The position numbers were made by a program, and so were the translations under genes. From GCA-2731375 sp964590195 (GTDB taxonomy: Bacteria > Pseudomonadota > Alphaproteobacteria > GCA-2731375): a stretch of 64,000 nucleotides of DNA. Below the pieces are notes generated by a model that ran no database searches, was not told the origin of the DNA, and saw only the letters and a list, made by a program, of their open reading frames with translations. How positions within the stretch are numbered: position 1 is the first letter of the stretch; each line of letters begins with the position of its first letter. The stretch covers positions 266,509-330,508 of the forward strand of contig CAZPWJ010000001.1 in NCBI GenBank assembly GCA_964590195.1. The letters are read 5' to 3'. This document shows, one piece after another, positions 1-8,102 of the stretch.

Positions 1-225
1 TTCGACGACCAAAAGATGCGGTCCATCCGGGTTGGCGGCATCTTCGGGCTCCAGGGAAATAACTTTATGACCATGTTCGCGCACGGAACGCGGGACGTTC
101 TGTAATGGTTCCATGCCCTGCAAGCGCACGGTCGCCCGCTCCCCCGGTTCCATGGATTCGATCAATAGTTTCGTTCGGACAAAGGTCATCGGACAAATTT
201 GCGCTGTTATGTCTAGAAAATTCAT
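1..225 (-). CDS. TusA-family sulfurtransferase-like protein (3' end outside window)
   Basis: The reverse strand from an ATG at 225 stays open to base 1, giving 75 codons with no stop, so the C-terminal end lies outside the window. The protein begins MNFLDITAQICPMTFVRTKL. The Cys-Pro-Met near residue 12 followed by a helix is the TusA/SirA (DUF sulfurtransferase) active-site pattern, in which the Cys carries a persulfide. Family members relay sulfur in tRNA thiolation or other sulfur metabolism. The partner cannot be named from this fragment. It is divergent from the MucR gene across an AT-rich spacer. Typical family length is about 75-80 residues, so only a few residues should be missing. Confidence 0.75.
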   Translation of the reverse strand, partial: MNFLDITAQICPMTFVRTKLLIESMEPGERATVRLQGMEPLQNVPRSVREHGHKVISLEPEDAANPDGPHLLVVE

Positions 226-385
226 TATTATGTCCGTTTTCACACCCAATATCCAAATACTAAAACAAATATTCCCGAATTATTGTTTTTCTATTGCATA
301 AAAGGCAACATAATTCTAATATTATCCCTGAATTATGAAGTCCGTGCATTTGCAATTGTCTGATTTTCTTGAAGGAACTGGTAAC
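226..385. promoter_or_regulatory. AT-rich divergent spacer between tusA-like gene and mucR
   Basis: This spacer is much richer in A and T than the flanking genes, with T-tracts and A-tracts around 255-330. It must hold the promoters of both divergent genes. MucR/Ros proteins are known to bind AT-rich DNA containing T-A steps and often to repress their own genes, so autoregulation here is a reasonable inference. I cannot assign -35/-10 boxes with confidence. Confidence 0.4.
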
Positions 386-808
386 ATGGCTGAACAAGGT
401 ACTGATCTTAGTGAACTATTGACGCTAACCACGGACATTGTTGCATCCCATGTTTCCAACAACGGCGTTCCTGTCAGTGAATTACCGCAATTGATTCAGC
501 AGGTCTACGCGACTTTAGCGGAACTTGGCAAGGAAGCTGCCCCGGCTGCGGAAAAACCGCAACCAGCCGTGCCGATCCGGAAATCAATTACACCGGATTT
601 CATTATCTGCCTGGAAGACGGCAAGAAACTGAAAATGCTGAAACGGCATTTGAAGACCGCCTACGACATGACGCCCGATCAGTACCGGGAGCGCTGGGGT
701 TTAGCCTCGGACTATCCCATGGTTGCGCCGAATTATGCGGAACAACGCCGCGACCTGGCCAAGAAAATTGGCCTGGGCACATCACGAAGCCGCCGCGGCG
801 CGGCTTAA
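386..808 (+). CDS. mucR: MucR/Ros-family transcriptional regulator
   Basis: DNA-binding global regulator of the alphaproteobacterial MucR/Ros zinc-finger family. The N-terminal half (about residues 1-60) is the helical oligomerisation part. The C-terminal half carries the family core CLEDGKKLKMLKRHL, then MTPDQYRERWGL and DYPMVAPNYAEQRRDLAKKIGLG. The start at 386 is preferred over an in-frame ATG at 335 because a GAAGGAA ribosome-binding site lies about 10 bases upstream and MucR proteins begin near here. The finger has one clear Cys and one His, and the following position reads T-A-Y rather than T-H-Y, so the classical second His is missing. This is seen in some MucR homologues that do not need zinc. 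Likely controls surface and envelope genes, but targets are not visible here. Confidence 0.9.
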   Translation: MAEQGTDLSELLTLTTDIVASHVSNNGVPVSELPQLIQQVYATLAELGKEAAPAAEKPQPAVPIRKSITPDFIICLEDGKKLKMLKRHLKTAYDMTPDQYRERWGLASDYPMVAPNYAEQRRDLAKKIGLGTSRSRRGAA

Positions 809-863
809 GGGGATCTTTCATCGTAGCGCTCTGGGTGGTCGAACGGCTGGAGGGTAGGACTGA

Positions 864-1322
864 ATGCCGGGGCATATAGAACGGCTTTGCTTGGAACGCG
901 GTCTGCGGATGACCGGGCAACGCCGCGTTGTGGCCCGTGTACTGTCGGAAGCCGACGATCATCCCGACGCGGAAGAGGTCTATCGCCGGGCCAGCAAGCT
1001 GGATCCGAAAATATCCATTGCGACCGTCTACCGCACCCTGCGCATTTTTGAAGACGCGGGCATTTTGCAGCGGCTGGAATTCGGCGATGGCCGAGCTCGA
1101 TTTGAACGCGCCGAGAGCGATCATCATGATCATTTGATCGACACCGAAAGCGGCAAGGTGATCGAATTTCAAAACGAGCAAATGGAACGATTGCAGGAAA
1201 AAATAGCCGCCGATCTGGGCTTTCGCCTGGTCGGCCACCGAATGGAACTCTACGGCGTACCTTTGCAGGATGGGCGCCCTTCCAGCAGCGGCGATGACGA
1301 CGGGAATGACGGCGGCGACTAG
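864..1322 (+). CDS. fur: Fur-family metal-responsive repressor
   Basis: Winged-helix metalloregulator of the Fur superfamily, 152 residues. The N-terminal DNA-binding domain contains the family signature ATVYRTLRIFEDAGIL. The dimerisation domain has HHDHLIDTESGKVIEF, where the two Cys of the enteric CxxC site are replaced by Asp and Ser, as is usual in alphaproteobacterial Fur/Mur. The C-terminal tail is short and Gly/Asp-rich and lacks a His/Cys cluster. A GGAGGG site sits before the ATG. The metal could be Fe(II) or Mn(II), since sequence alone does not separate Fur from Mur. It lies upstream of miaB, as in many relatives. Confidence 0.9.
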   Translation: MPGHIERLCLERGLRMTGQRRVVARVLSEADDHPDAEEVYRRASKLDPKISIATVYRTLRIFEDAGILQRLEFGDGRARFERAESDHHDHLIDTESGKVIEFQNEQMERLQEKIAADLGFRLVGHRMELYGVPLQDGRPSSSGDDDGNDGGD

Positions 1323-1582
1323 GGCAGTTTCGGTTCCAGGACGCGTGGTCATCGCGGCACTTCGCGGCGGGCGAAACGGCCTTCAGATTGCCGGCATGCA
1401 GAGATAACAAAGCGGATAGGTTGACGGCGGCCTGACTTCTTGACTATTTGCGCCCTATTGATAGTGTTTTCCCTGATAACATAGTGTGGAGCGCGATAAG
1501 GGAATGAACCAACATCGCCAGCGCCTGAATATATGTCGGGCGCGCGAGAGCGAGACCAATAGCAGACGCCGGGCAGCCGGCG

Positions 1583-3112
1583 GTGGTTATTGCGGACGCG
1601 GTCGGCCTCCCTTGCCCCGAAAATTCCTTGGCTAAGAAACTTTTTATCCGCACCTACGGGTGCCAGATGAACGTCTATGATTCGGCCCGCATGGCGGATG
1701 TCCTGGCGCCCCTGGGTTATGCCCAGGCCGACGGCCCGGAAGAGGCGGACATGGTTATTCTCAACACCTGCCACATCCGCGAAAAAGCAGCGGAGAAAGT
1801 GTATTCCGAACTGGGCCGACTGCGCCAAATCAAGGAACAGCGGGTAGAGGACAATCCGGAAGACCCAGGCCCGGTGCTCGCCGTCGCCGGTTGCGTGGCC
1901 CAGGCCGAGGGGGCCGAGATGCTGGCCAGGGCGCCGTTTCTGGACATCGTTTTTGGACCGCAAACCTACCACCGCCTGCCCGAAATGATCGCCCGCGCCG
2001 AGCGCGCCGCGAAAAAGAACAGTGGCACGCAAGGCCGCAGGGGCGCGGGGGTACTGGATACGGATTTCCCGGACGAGGCAAAATTCGACCATTTGCCAAT
2101 GGCCCGCGCGGATATCGCGGCGGCGGGCCGTACCGCGTTTCTGACCATCCAGGAAGGCTGCGACAAATTCTGCACCTTCTGCGTGGTGCCCTATACTAGG
2201 GGCGTGGAATTCTCGCGTCCCGGTCAGGCGATTCTGGCGGAGTGCCAGGCCCTGGTCGAGGCGGGCGTGCGCGAGGTCACCCTGCTGGGACAAAACGTTA
2301 ATGCCTATCACGGGGCGGCGCCAGACCAGGGCGCCGGCGGCAGCACCACCGCGACATGGGATCTGGCCGAATTAATTGCGCAACTGGCCGGGATCGATGG
2401 TCTGGAGCGGATCCGCTACACCACGTCTCATCCCAGGGACATGGCCGACAGCCTGTATGCCGCGCACGGCAACTGCGAAAAATTGATGCCCTACCTGCAT
2501 CTGCCGGCACAGTCGGGATCGGACCGCATCCTGGCCGCCATGAACAGGGGTTACACGGCGGCGGAATACCGGGCCAGCGTCGCGCGTCTGCGCCAGGTAC
2601 GGCCCGACATTGCCCTCTCGGGAGATTTCATTGTCGGCTTTCCCGGCGAGACCGACGCGGACTTCGAGGCCACCATGGCGTTGGTAGCACAGGTCAACTA
2701 CGCGCAGGCCTATTCCTTCAAGTACAGCCCCCGCCCCGGCACGCCGGCGGCCTTGCTGGAAAATCAAGTGCCAGACGATGTACGCGGCGAACGGTTGCAA
2801 CGGCTACAGGCCCTGTTGGACAGCCAGCAACAGGCTTTTAATCAGCAGATGGTGGGCCGGCGCATGCGCCTGTTGCTGGACCGGCCTGGCCGGCGGCCCG
2901 GTCAATTGGTTGGCCGCAGCCCATATATGCAAGCGGTGCATCTGGATGGCCCCGCCTCAATGCTGGGGCGAATGGTCGAGGTTGAGATCACCGATGCCCA
3001 TGCCAACAGCTTGGCGGGCCAATTGATTAGCGGCGATCAAGCAGCGGATATAGGGCGGACGGCAACGATGCCGCCGGCGAGCAAGGCAAGCAGCATGGAG
3101 CAGATAATTTGA
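1583..3112 (+). CDS. miaB: tRNA-2-methylthio-N6-dimethylallyladenosine synthase MiaB
   Basis: Radical-SAM methylthiotransferase that adds a methylthio group to i6A37 of tRNAs reading UNN codons. The N-terminal UPF0004 domain holds three cluster-binding Cys in YGCQMN, LNTCHIRE and VAGCVAQ. The radical-SAM motif CxxxCxxC appears in EGCDKFCTFCVVPYTRG, and a TRAM domain ends the protein. The start is uncertain: GTG at 1583 gives 509 residues, while an in-frame TTG at 1628 gives LAKKLFIRTYGCQMN, which matches usual MiaB N-termini better. Neither has a strong ribosome-binding site. The stop overlaps the phoH start, so translation is probably coupled. Confidence 0.93.
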   Translation: MVIADAVGLPCPENSLAKKLFIRTYGCQMNVYDSARMADVLAPLGYAQADGPEEADMVILNTCHIREKAAEKVYSELGRLRQIKEQRVEDNPEDPGPVLAVAGCVAQAEGAEMLARAPFLDIVFGPQTYHRLPEMIARAERAAKKNSGTQGRRGAGVLDTDFPDEAKFDHLPMARADIAAAGRTAFLTIQEGCDKFCTFCVVPYTRGVEFSRPGQAILAECQALVEAGVREVTLLGQNVNAYHGAAPDQGAGGSTTATWDLAELIAQLAGIDGLERIRYTTSHPRDMADSLYAAHGNCEKLMPYLHLPAQSGSDRILAAMNRGYTAAEYRASVARLRQVRPDIALSGDFIVGFPGETDADFEATMALVAQVNYAQAYSFKYSPRPGTPAALLENQVPDDVRGERLQRLQALLDSQQQAFNQQMVGRRMRLLLDRPGRRPGQLVGRSPYMQAVHLDGPASMLGRMVEVEITDAHANSLAGQLISGDQAADIGRTATMPPASKASSMEQII

Positions 3113-4194
3113 ACATGGCAACAAATGGCGGCGAACCGGCCCTGGTGATCGATTTTGATGATACCCGGTTGCTGGCGCCGCTGTTTGGCGAGCATGACCG
3201 CCACTTGGCCCGGATTGAGCAACGGCTGGGCCTGTCGCTGGTGCCGAGGGGTAACAGGGTAGCGATCCTGGGCGAGGCACATTCAGCGGCGGTGGCCCGC
3301 GCCGCCCTCGAAGATCTGTACCAGCGCCTGAAAGGTGGTCTGGAAGTCACGGTGGCGGATGTGGATGGCGCCGTCCGCATGGCCGAGGTGCAACCGCTCG
3401 AACAAACCGAGACGCAATCGCGGTCCGATGCAACCGACGAAGGGACCAAGGCGGCAAAATCCGAGCGTAAATCCAAGCGCAAACCTGAACGCGCGTCACG
3501 GCGGACAACCGGCGCGGAAGACACGCTTATCAGAACTCAGAAAAAACTGATCACCCCGCGCTCGCCGAAACAGGCGGCGTATGTGGACGCCATGCGGCAT
3601 CATGATCTGGTCTTTGGCTTGGGCCCAGCTGGTACCGGCAAGACCTATCTTGCAGTCGCGATCGCGGTTTCCATGTTGCTGGAAGAGGCCGTGGAACGCA
3701 TCGTTCTAACCCGCCCGGCGGTCGAGGCCGGCGAACGCCTTGGCTTTCTGCCCGGCGCGCTGGAGGAAAAGGTCGATCCATATATGCGGCCCATGTACGA
3801 TGCCCTCTATGACATGATGCCCGGCGACCGGGTTTTGCGCCGCCGTGACGCGGGCGATATCGAGGTTGCGCCGTTGGCCTATATGCGCGGCCGTACCTTG
3901 TCCAACGCCTGTGTTATCCTGGACGAGGCGCAAAATACCACACCGGTGCAGATGAAGATGTTTCTGACCCGCATGGGCGAGAACAGCCGCATGGTGGTGA
4001 CGGGTGATCCGTCCCAGGTTGACCTGCCGGCGGGAACGCCGTCCGGCCTTAAAGATGCACTGGGCATTCTGGGCGGCATCGAGGGCATCAAGATGATTGA
4101 ATTCGGCGCCGACGATGTGGTCCGCCATCCCCTGGTTGGTACCATCGTGCGGGCTTACGAACAGTCCGGTAAGACAAGAGCCGGCAGGGACTAG
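3109..4194 (+). CDS. phoH: PhoH-family ATPase (PhoL type)
   Basis: Cytoplasmic P-loop NTPase of the PhoH/YbeZ family, linked to 16S rRNA processing together with YbeY. The C-terminal PhoH domain includes the Walker A motif GLGPAGTGKTYLA and the Walker B stretch VILDEAQNTTPVQMK. A basic, Ala/Lys/Arg-rich linker precedes it, and the N-terminal part resembles a KH-like segment. The first candidate codon is TTG at 3109, overlapping the miaB stop, with GGAG eight bases upstream. An ATG at 3115 is the alternative but is 14 bases from that site. The order phoH, pgpH-like, ybeY is compact. Confidence 0.92.
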   Translation: MNMATNGGEPALVIDFDDTRLLAPLFGEHDRHLARIEQRLGLSLVPRGNRVAILGEAHSAAVARAALEDLYQRLKGGLEVTVADVDGAVRMAEVQPLEQTETQSRSDATDEGTKAAKSERKSKRKPERASRRTTGAEDTLIRTQKKLITPRSPKQAAYVDAMRHHDLVFGLGPAGTGKTYLAVAIAVSMLLEEAVERIVLTRPAVEAGERLGFLPGALEEKVDPYMRPMYDALYDMMPGDRVLRRRDAGDIEVAPLAYMRGRTLSNACVILDEAQNTTPVQMKMFLTRMGENSRMVVTGDPSQVDLPAGTPSGLKDALGILGGIEGIKMIEFGADDVVRHPLVGTIVRAYEQSGKTRAGRD

Positions 4195-4196
4195 AG

Positions 4197-6626
4197 ATGC
4201 AGGGCAACGACGACGGTCCAGATACGCCGGCCGGCACACCGCCCGGTACGCCACCCATCTCGGGGCCCATGGGTCCCGGCGGTTTGGCGGAAACACGCGA
4301 GGCGCTGCGCAAGGCGGCCAGCGTGGCCCTGGCGGACGACCGTTGGCAGCGCTGGCGGCCGGTGCGGGATATCGCCGCCGTACTGGGTTTTATCGTGCTG
4401 ATGACCATGTTGTTGATCCAGCCTGGTGGCGGCAGGGTGGCGCAACCCGCCATTGATACCGTGGCCCAGGCGACGATCCGCGCCGGCCGTGATGTCCTGA
4501 TCGAGGACCGCTCGGCAACCCAGGCCCGCCGAGAAGAAGTCCGGGCCGGGGTCGCCGAAATTTTTGATTATGATTCCGATCTCTATTTTGGCCTCGGCGA
4601 CAAGGTATTCAAAGCACTGGCCAATCTAAAGACGCGAAAAGCGGACGATGCCAAGCCGGCGGCGGACCGCAGGGCAGCTTTTCAGGAAGAACTTGGCGCC
4701 GCCGTTGGCAGCGGCGTCTTTGCCCTGCTCGAAGGCCTGGCCGATCCCAGCGATGCGGCGCTGGCGATCAATTTCTTTCTTAACATGGGCCTCGACCGCC
4801 AGGTGATCGCCGACCGTGGCGCCCTGCCGTCCGGAAGCGACTCCGGCACCGGCGGCAGTCTGGAAATCTGGGACCTGGGCCTGAAAATGGGTTCGCGCCG
4901 GGAAAATACCGTCGGCATCATTGATTTACGCCAATTGCGCCGCCTGATGACGGCCCGGGCCGGCGATGCCCCCTATGGCGAAGCCCGCATCGTACGCAGC
5001 TGGATCCTGCAAGCGGCCCAGGAGATAGCGCGGCCAAATCTGCAACCCAACCAGGTCGCCAGCCAGAAACGGCGCGACCAAGCGGTGGCGGGTGTCGAAC
5101 CTGTGTTTCTGCGGATCAAGGCGGGTGAAGTTATCGTTCGCCGAGGCGACCGGGTTACCGCCATGGCCTGGCGCCGTATTGGCATCCTGAACGAGAATGC
5201 CGACGGGCGTCAGGTCTGGCGTGAAATGGTTGCCGTCGCGAGTCTGTTGGTAGGCTTTCTGCTGTTGGGTGCGGTCTTTTTCTCCCGCGCCCGGGTGCCG
5301 CTTAGCTTTGGCCGGAAGTCCGCTTATCTGACCCTGAGCATTGTCGCCGCCACCTCCCTAATCGGCGTCGCCATGTTCTATGCCGGCCTGGGTTTTGCCG
5401 ACGGCATGGGCTTTGATCCCGACGCCGCTGCCTATTTCATACCCCTGGCGCTGGCCACGGTATTGGTATCACTGTTGGTCGATGCGCGGACATCTTTGCT
5501 GGTCGGGGTGGTTTTGACTTTGTTCCTGGCCTATCGGGTGAATGGCGATTTGTGGCTGGCAACGAATTACATCGTCGGCGCATTGGTCGCCGGCATCGCC
5601 GCCCGGCGCAGCCGCCGCCGCATTGATCTGCTGCGCATTGGCTTGATGGTGGCCCTGGCCCAGGCGGCCATGGTGCCGGTTACCGTGACCCTTGCCGGCC
5701 ATGCCATGGGCAGCGAACATCTACCCCTGATGTTGGGCGCGGTGGTTTCGGGCCTGTTGGTCGGGGTGGCGACATTGGGCCTTCTGCCTGCCTTTGAATG
5801 GCTGTTCGACGAGACCACGGATACCCGTCTGCTGGAGTTGGCCTCGGCCGACAATCCGCTGTTGAAGGAATTGGCCCTGAAGGCGCCGGGCACCTACTAC
5901 CATTCCACCATGGTCGCCAACTTGGCTGAAGCCGGCGCCGAGGCCATTGGCGCCAATGGCCTTATGTGCCGTGTCATGGCCCTGTATCACGATATCGGCA
6001 AGCTGCAACGGCCGGCCTATTTCATGGAAAACCAGCGCGGCAGCGACAATATTCATGCCCGCCTGGCGCCGGATGTTTCAGCCCGGGTGATCCTGCATCA
6101 TATTCTCGACGGCCTGGAGATGGCGCGCAAGGCCAAGTTGGGCCGATTGATTCTGGAGGGCATCGCCCAGCATCAGGGAACAACGCTGTTGCGTGTGTTC
6201 CATGAAAAGGCCAAGGCCCAAGGTTTTAACGGCCCCGAAGAAGACTACCGTTATCCCGGACCGCGGCCGCAGCGGCGGGAAGCCGGCATTCTATTGCTGG
6301 CCGATTCCATCGAAGCCGCGACCCGGGCCCTGAAAGACCCCACCGCGGCAAGCGTTGGCGCGCGGGTCCGCGATGTTATCGAGATGCGCGTCAGCGAAGG
6401 CGAGCTGGATGACTGCAATCTGACCCTGCGCGATCTGGACATTATCGAAACCACGTTTACCCGCACCTTGACCCTGGGTGTGTTCCACAATCGTGTCGAT
6501 TATCCACCCATGGCGACCCCGACCGGTTCCTCACTGGAAGGCGATGCTGAAGGCGAAACGAGAGGCGATGCAGATAGAGATCATCGTGTCCACCCCCTGC
6601 CGGGCGTGGCTGACCGACCTGCCTGA
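4197..6626 (+). CDS. pgpH: PgpH-type 7TM-HD phosphohydrolase (candidate c-di-AMP phosphodiesterase)
   Basis: Large membrane protein of 809 residues. One membrane segment lies near residue 65, followed by an extracytoplasmic region (about 85-340), a cluster of six or seven hydrophobic segments (about 343-540), and a C-terminal HD domain. The HD domain has the PgpH pattern: YYHSTMVANLAE near 567, ALYHDIGKLQRP near 598, then EEDYRYPGPRPQRREA and LADSIEAATRALKDPT. Characterised members hydrolyse cyclic di-AMP to pApA. The order phoH-pgpH-ybeY matches that of Firmicutes. No diadenylate cyclase is visible here, so the substrate in this organism is inferred from family only. The ATG at 4197 starts two bases after the phoH stop. 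Confidence 0.88.
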   Translation: MQGNDDGPDTPAGTPPGTPPISGPMGPGGLAETREALRKAASVALADDRWQRWRPVRDIAAVLGFIVLMTMLLIQPGGGRVAQPAIDTVAQATIRAGRDVLIEDRSATQARREEVRAGVAEIFDYDSDLYFGLGDKVFKALANLKTRKADDAKPAADRRAAFQEELGAAVGSGVFALLEGLADPSDAALAINFFLNMGLDRQVIADRGALPSGSDSGTGGSLEIWDLGLKMGSRRENTVGIIDLRQLRRLMTARAGDAPYGEARIVRSWILQAAQEIARPNLQPNQVASQKRRDQAVAGVEPVFLRIKAGEVIVRRGDRVTAMAWRRIGILNENADGRQVWREMVAVASLLVGFLLLGAVFFSRARVPLSFGRKSAYLTLSIVAATSLIGVAMFYAGLGFADGMGFDPDAAAYFIPLALATVLVSLLVDARTSLLVGVVLTLFLAYRVNGDLWLATNYIVGALVAGIAARRSRRRIDLLRIGLMVALAQAAMVPVTVTLAGHAMGSEHLPLMLGAVVSGLLVGVATLGLLPAFEWLFDETTDTRLLELASADNPLLKELALKAPGTYYHSTMVANLAEAGAEAIGANGLMCRVMALYHDIGKLQRPAYFMENQRGSDNIHARLAPDVSARVILHHILDGLEMARKAKLGRLILEGIAQHQGTTLLRVFHEKAKAQGFNGPEEDYRYPGPRPQRREAGILLLADSIEAATRALKDPTAASVGARVRDVIEMRVSEGELDDCNLTLRDLDIIETTFTRTLTLGVFHNRVDYPPMATPTGSSLEGDAEGETRGDADRDHRVHPLPGVADRPA

Positions 6627-7107
6627 CGCGGTGGAGATCAGTCAAAACACCGTGGCCGCCGTTTTGACCGACGCCGGTCAGCTGGATGTTGTTCTGGCCG
6701 GCCGGGAGATCGAAGTTGGCGTGACACTGACCGACGATGGAGAGATGCGGCAGCTTAACAAGGATTTTCGCCAAACCGACAAGGCAACCAATGTATTGTC
6801 CTTTGCCGGCGATAGCGATAACGGTACCGGCCCGGTGGCAAACAATCCGCAAATGCCATTGTTACTGGGCGATATCGTGCTGGCCCATGGCGTGGTCAGC
6901 GGCGAAGCGCTGGATCAGGCCAAGCGTTTGCATGATCATTTTTGCCACTTGCTGGTTCATGGTACGCTGCACCTGCTGGGTTTGGATCACATGGACGAGG
7001 AAGAGGCGCAAACAATGGAAGAGCGGGAAGTGGCGATCCTGGCCCGTATGGGCATTGCCGACCCCTATCTGTTGACGGACCAACGTGTATCATTGGATCT
7101 GACATGA
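6568..7107 (+). CDS. ybeY: Endoribonuclease / rRNA maturation factor YbeY
   Basis: Zinc-dependent endoribonuclease for 16S rRNA 3'-end maturation and ribosome quality control. The metal-binding motif HLLVHGTLHLLGLDH is present, followed by the usual EREVAILARMGI end. The start is ambiguous: ATG at 6568 gives MQIEIIVSTP, ATG at 6544 adds eight residues and has GGAAG upstream. Either choice overlaps the tail of the pgpH-like gene in another frame. It ends in an ATGA overlap with the next gene. Confidence 0.9.
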   Translation: MQIEIIVSTPCRAWLTDLPDAVEISQNTVAAVLTDAGQLDVVLAGREIEVGVTLTDDGEMRQLNKDFRQTDKATNVLSFAGDSDNGTGPVANNPQMPLLLGDIVLAHGVVSGEALDQAKRLHDHFCHLLVHGTLHLLGLDHMDEEEAQTMEEREVAILARMGIADPYLLTDQRVSLDLT

Positions 7108-8081
7108 GTGATTCATCCGACCTTCCTGCATCCGGCAAACCGCGGAACGGCGGCGCGAAACCTCAGGGCGCGAACATGCCCGAAGCCGGTGGCGGCGGCT
7201 TTCTCCACTGGTTGAGCAATCTGATACGCGGCGGCGGCGATACGGATCTGAAGGAAAGTATCGAGGAAGTCATTGACGAGCACGAGGCGCTGACGCCGGT
7301 GATGAACCCGGAACAGCGCGAGATGCTGATGAACATCATCAGCTTTGGCGAATTGGAAGTGGATGACGTAATGGTGCCCCGCACCGACATCGTGGCGCTG
7401 GAGGCCGGCGCCTCGACGGCGGATGTGGTCAGCACCTTTCGCCAGGCCCATCATTCCCGTCTTCCGGTCTATCGCGAGACCCTCGATGACATCGCTGGCT
7501 TTGTTCATATCAAGGACATTGTCGATCATTGGGGCCGGGACGAGGGACTGTCCCTGGCCCGCATCCTGCGCGAACTGCTGGTCGTGCCGCCTTCCATGCC
7601 GATCCTGGATCTGCTGGCGCGCATGCGTTCGACACGTATTCATATGGCCGTGGTGGTTGATGAATACGGCGGTACGGACGGCCTGGTGACCATTGAAGAT
7701 ATTGTGGAGGAAATTGTCGGCGAGATCGAGGACGAACACGACACCCATGAGGGCCCTTTGTTGCAGGAACGGCCCGACGGCAGTATCGAGGCCGATGGCC
7801 GGGCCGAAATCGAGGAGTTGGAGAAAATTCTGGCGGTCGATCTGCTGCCCGACGAAGTCGACGAGGACATCGAAACCCTGGGCGGTCTGGTCTTTGCCAT
7901 GCTGGGCAGAGTGCCGCAGGTCGGCGAGGTTATCAGCCATCCCGGCGGCGTTGAATTCGAGGTCGTCGATGCTGATTTGCGACGGGTTAAACGGCTGATG
8001 ATCCGCCATGGTGCCGCCGCCGATGCCGGCGGTGAGGGTGGCGAGCCAGACGACGAGCCCGACCCAGCGTCCAACGGCTAG
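7104..8081 (+). CDS. corC: CorC/HlyC-family CBS-domain protein
   Basis: Cytoplasmic CBS-pair protein of the CorC family, 325 residues. After a Gly/Pro-rich N-terminus come ELEVDDVMVPRTDIVALEAG and two CBS repeats ending at MAVVVDEYGGTDGLVTIEDI. A CorC/HlyC transporter-associated C-terminal domain follows (ADGRAEIEELEKIL to VEFEVVDADLRRVKR). It lacks the DUF21 membrane domain of larger paralogues. Proteins of this type modulate Mg/Co efflux or membrane homeostasis and usually sit between ybeY and lnt. The start is the ATG of the ATGA overlap with ybeY. An upstream in-frame extension exists but runs inside ybeY and is rejected. Confidence 0.9.
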   Translation: MSDSSDLPASGKPRNGGAKPQGANMPEAGGGGFLHWLSNLIRGGGDTDLKESIEEVIDEHEALTPVMNPEQREMLMNIISFGELEVDDVMVPRTDIVALEAGASTADVVSTFRQAHHSRLPVYRETLDDIAGFVHIKDIVDHWGRDEGLSLARILRELLVVPPSMPILDLLARMRSTRIHMAVVVDEYGGTDGLVTIEDIVEEIVGEIEDEHDTHEGPLLQERPDGSIEADGRAEIEELEKILAVDLLPDEVDEDIETLGGLVFAMLGRVPQVGEVISHPGGVEFEVVDADLRRVKRLMIRHGAAADAGGEGGEPDDEPDPASNG

Positions 8082-8102
8082 CCCAAGCACCGGCGGAACG
8101 AC

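Noticed and set aside
603..1410. Long minus-strand open frames opposite the mucR and fur genes
   Set aside because: They lie antisense to two clearly recognised genes, have no family similarity and a composition typical of GC-rich antisense frames.
1349..2311. 320-codon minus-strand frame over the miaB start
   Set aside because: It overlaps the radical-SAM gene with intact motifs on the other strand. No domains seen.
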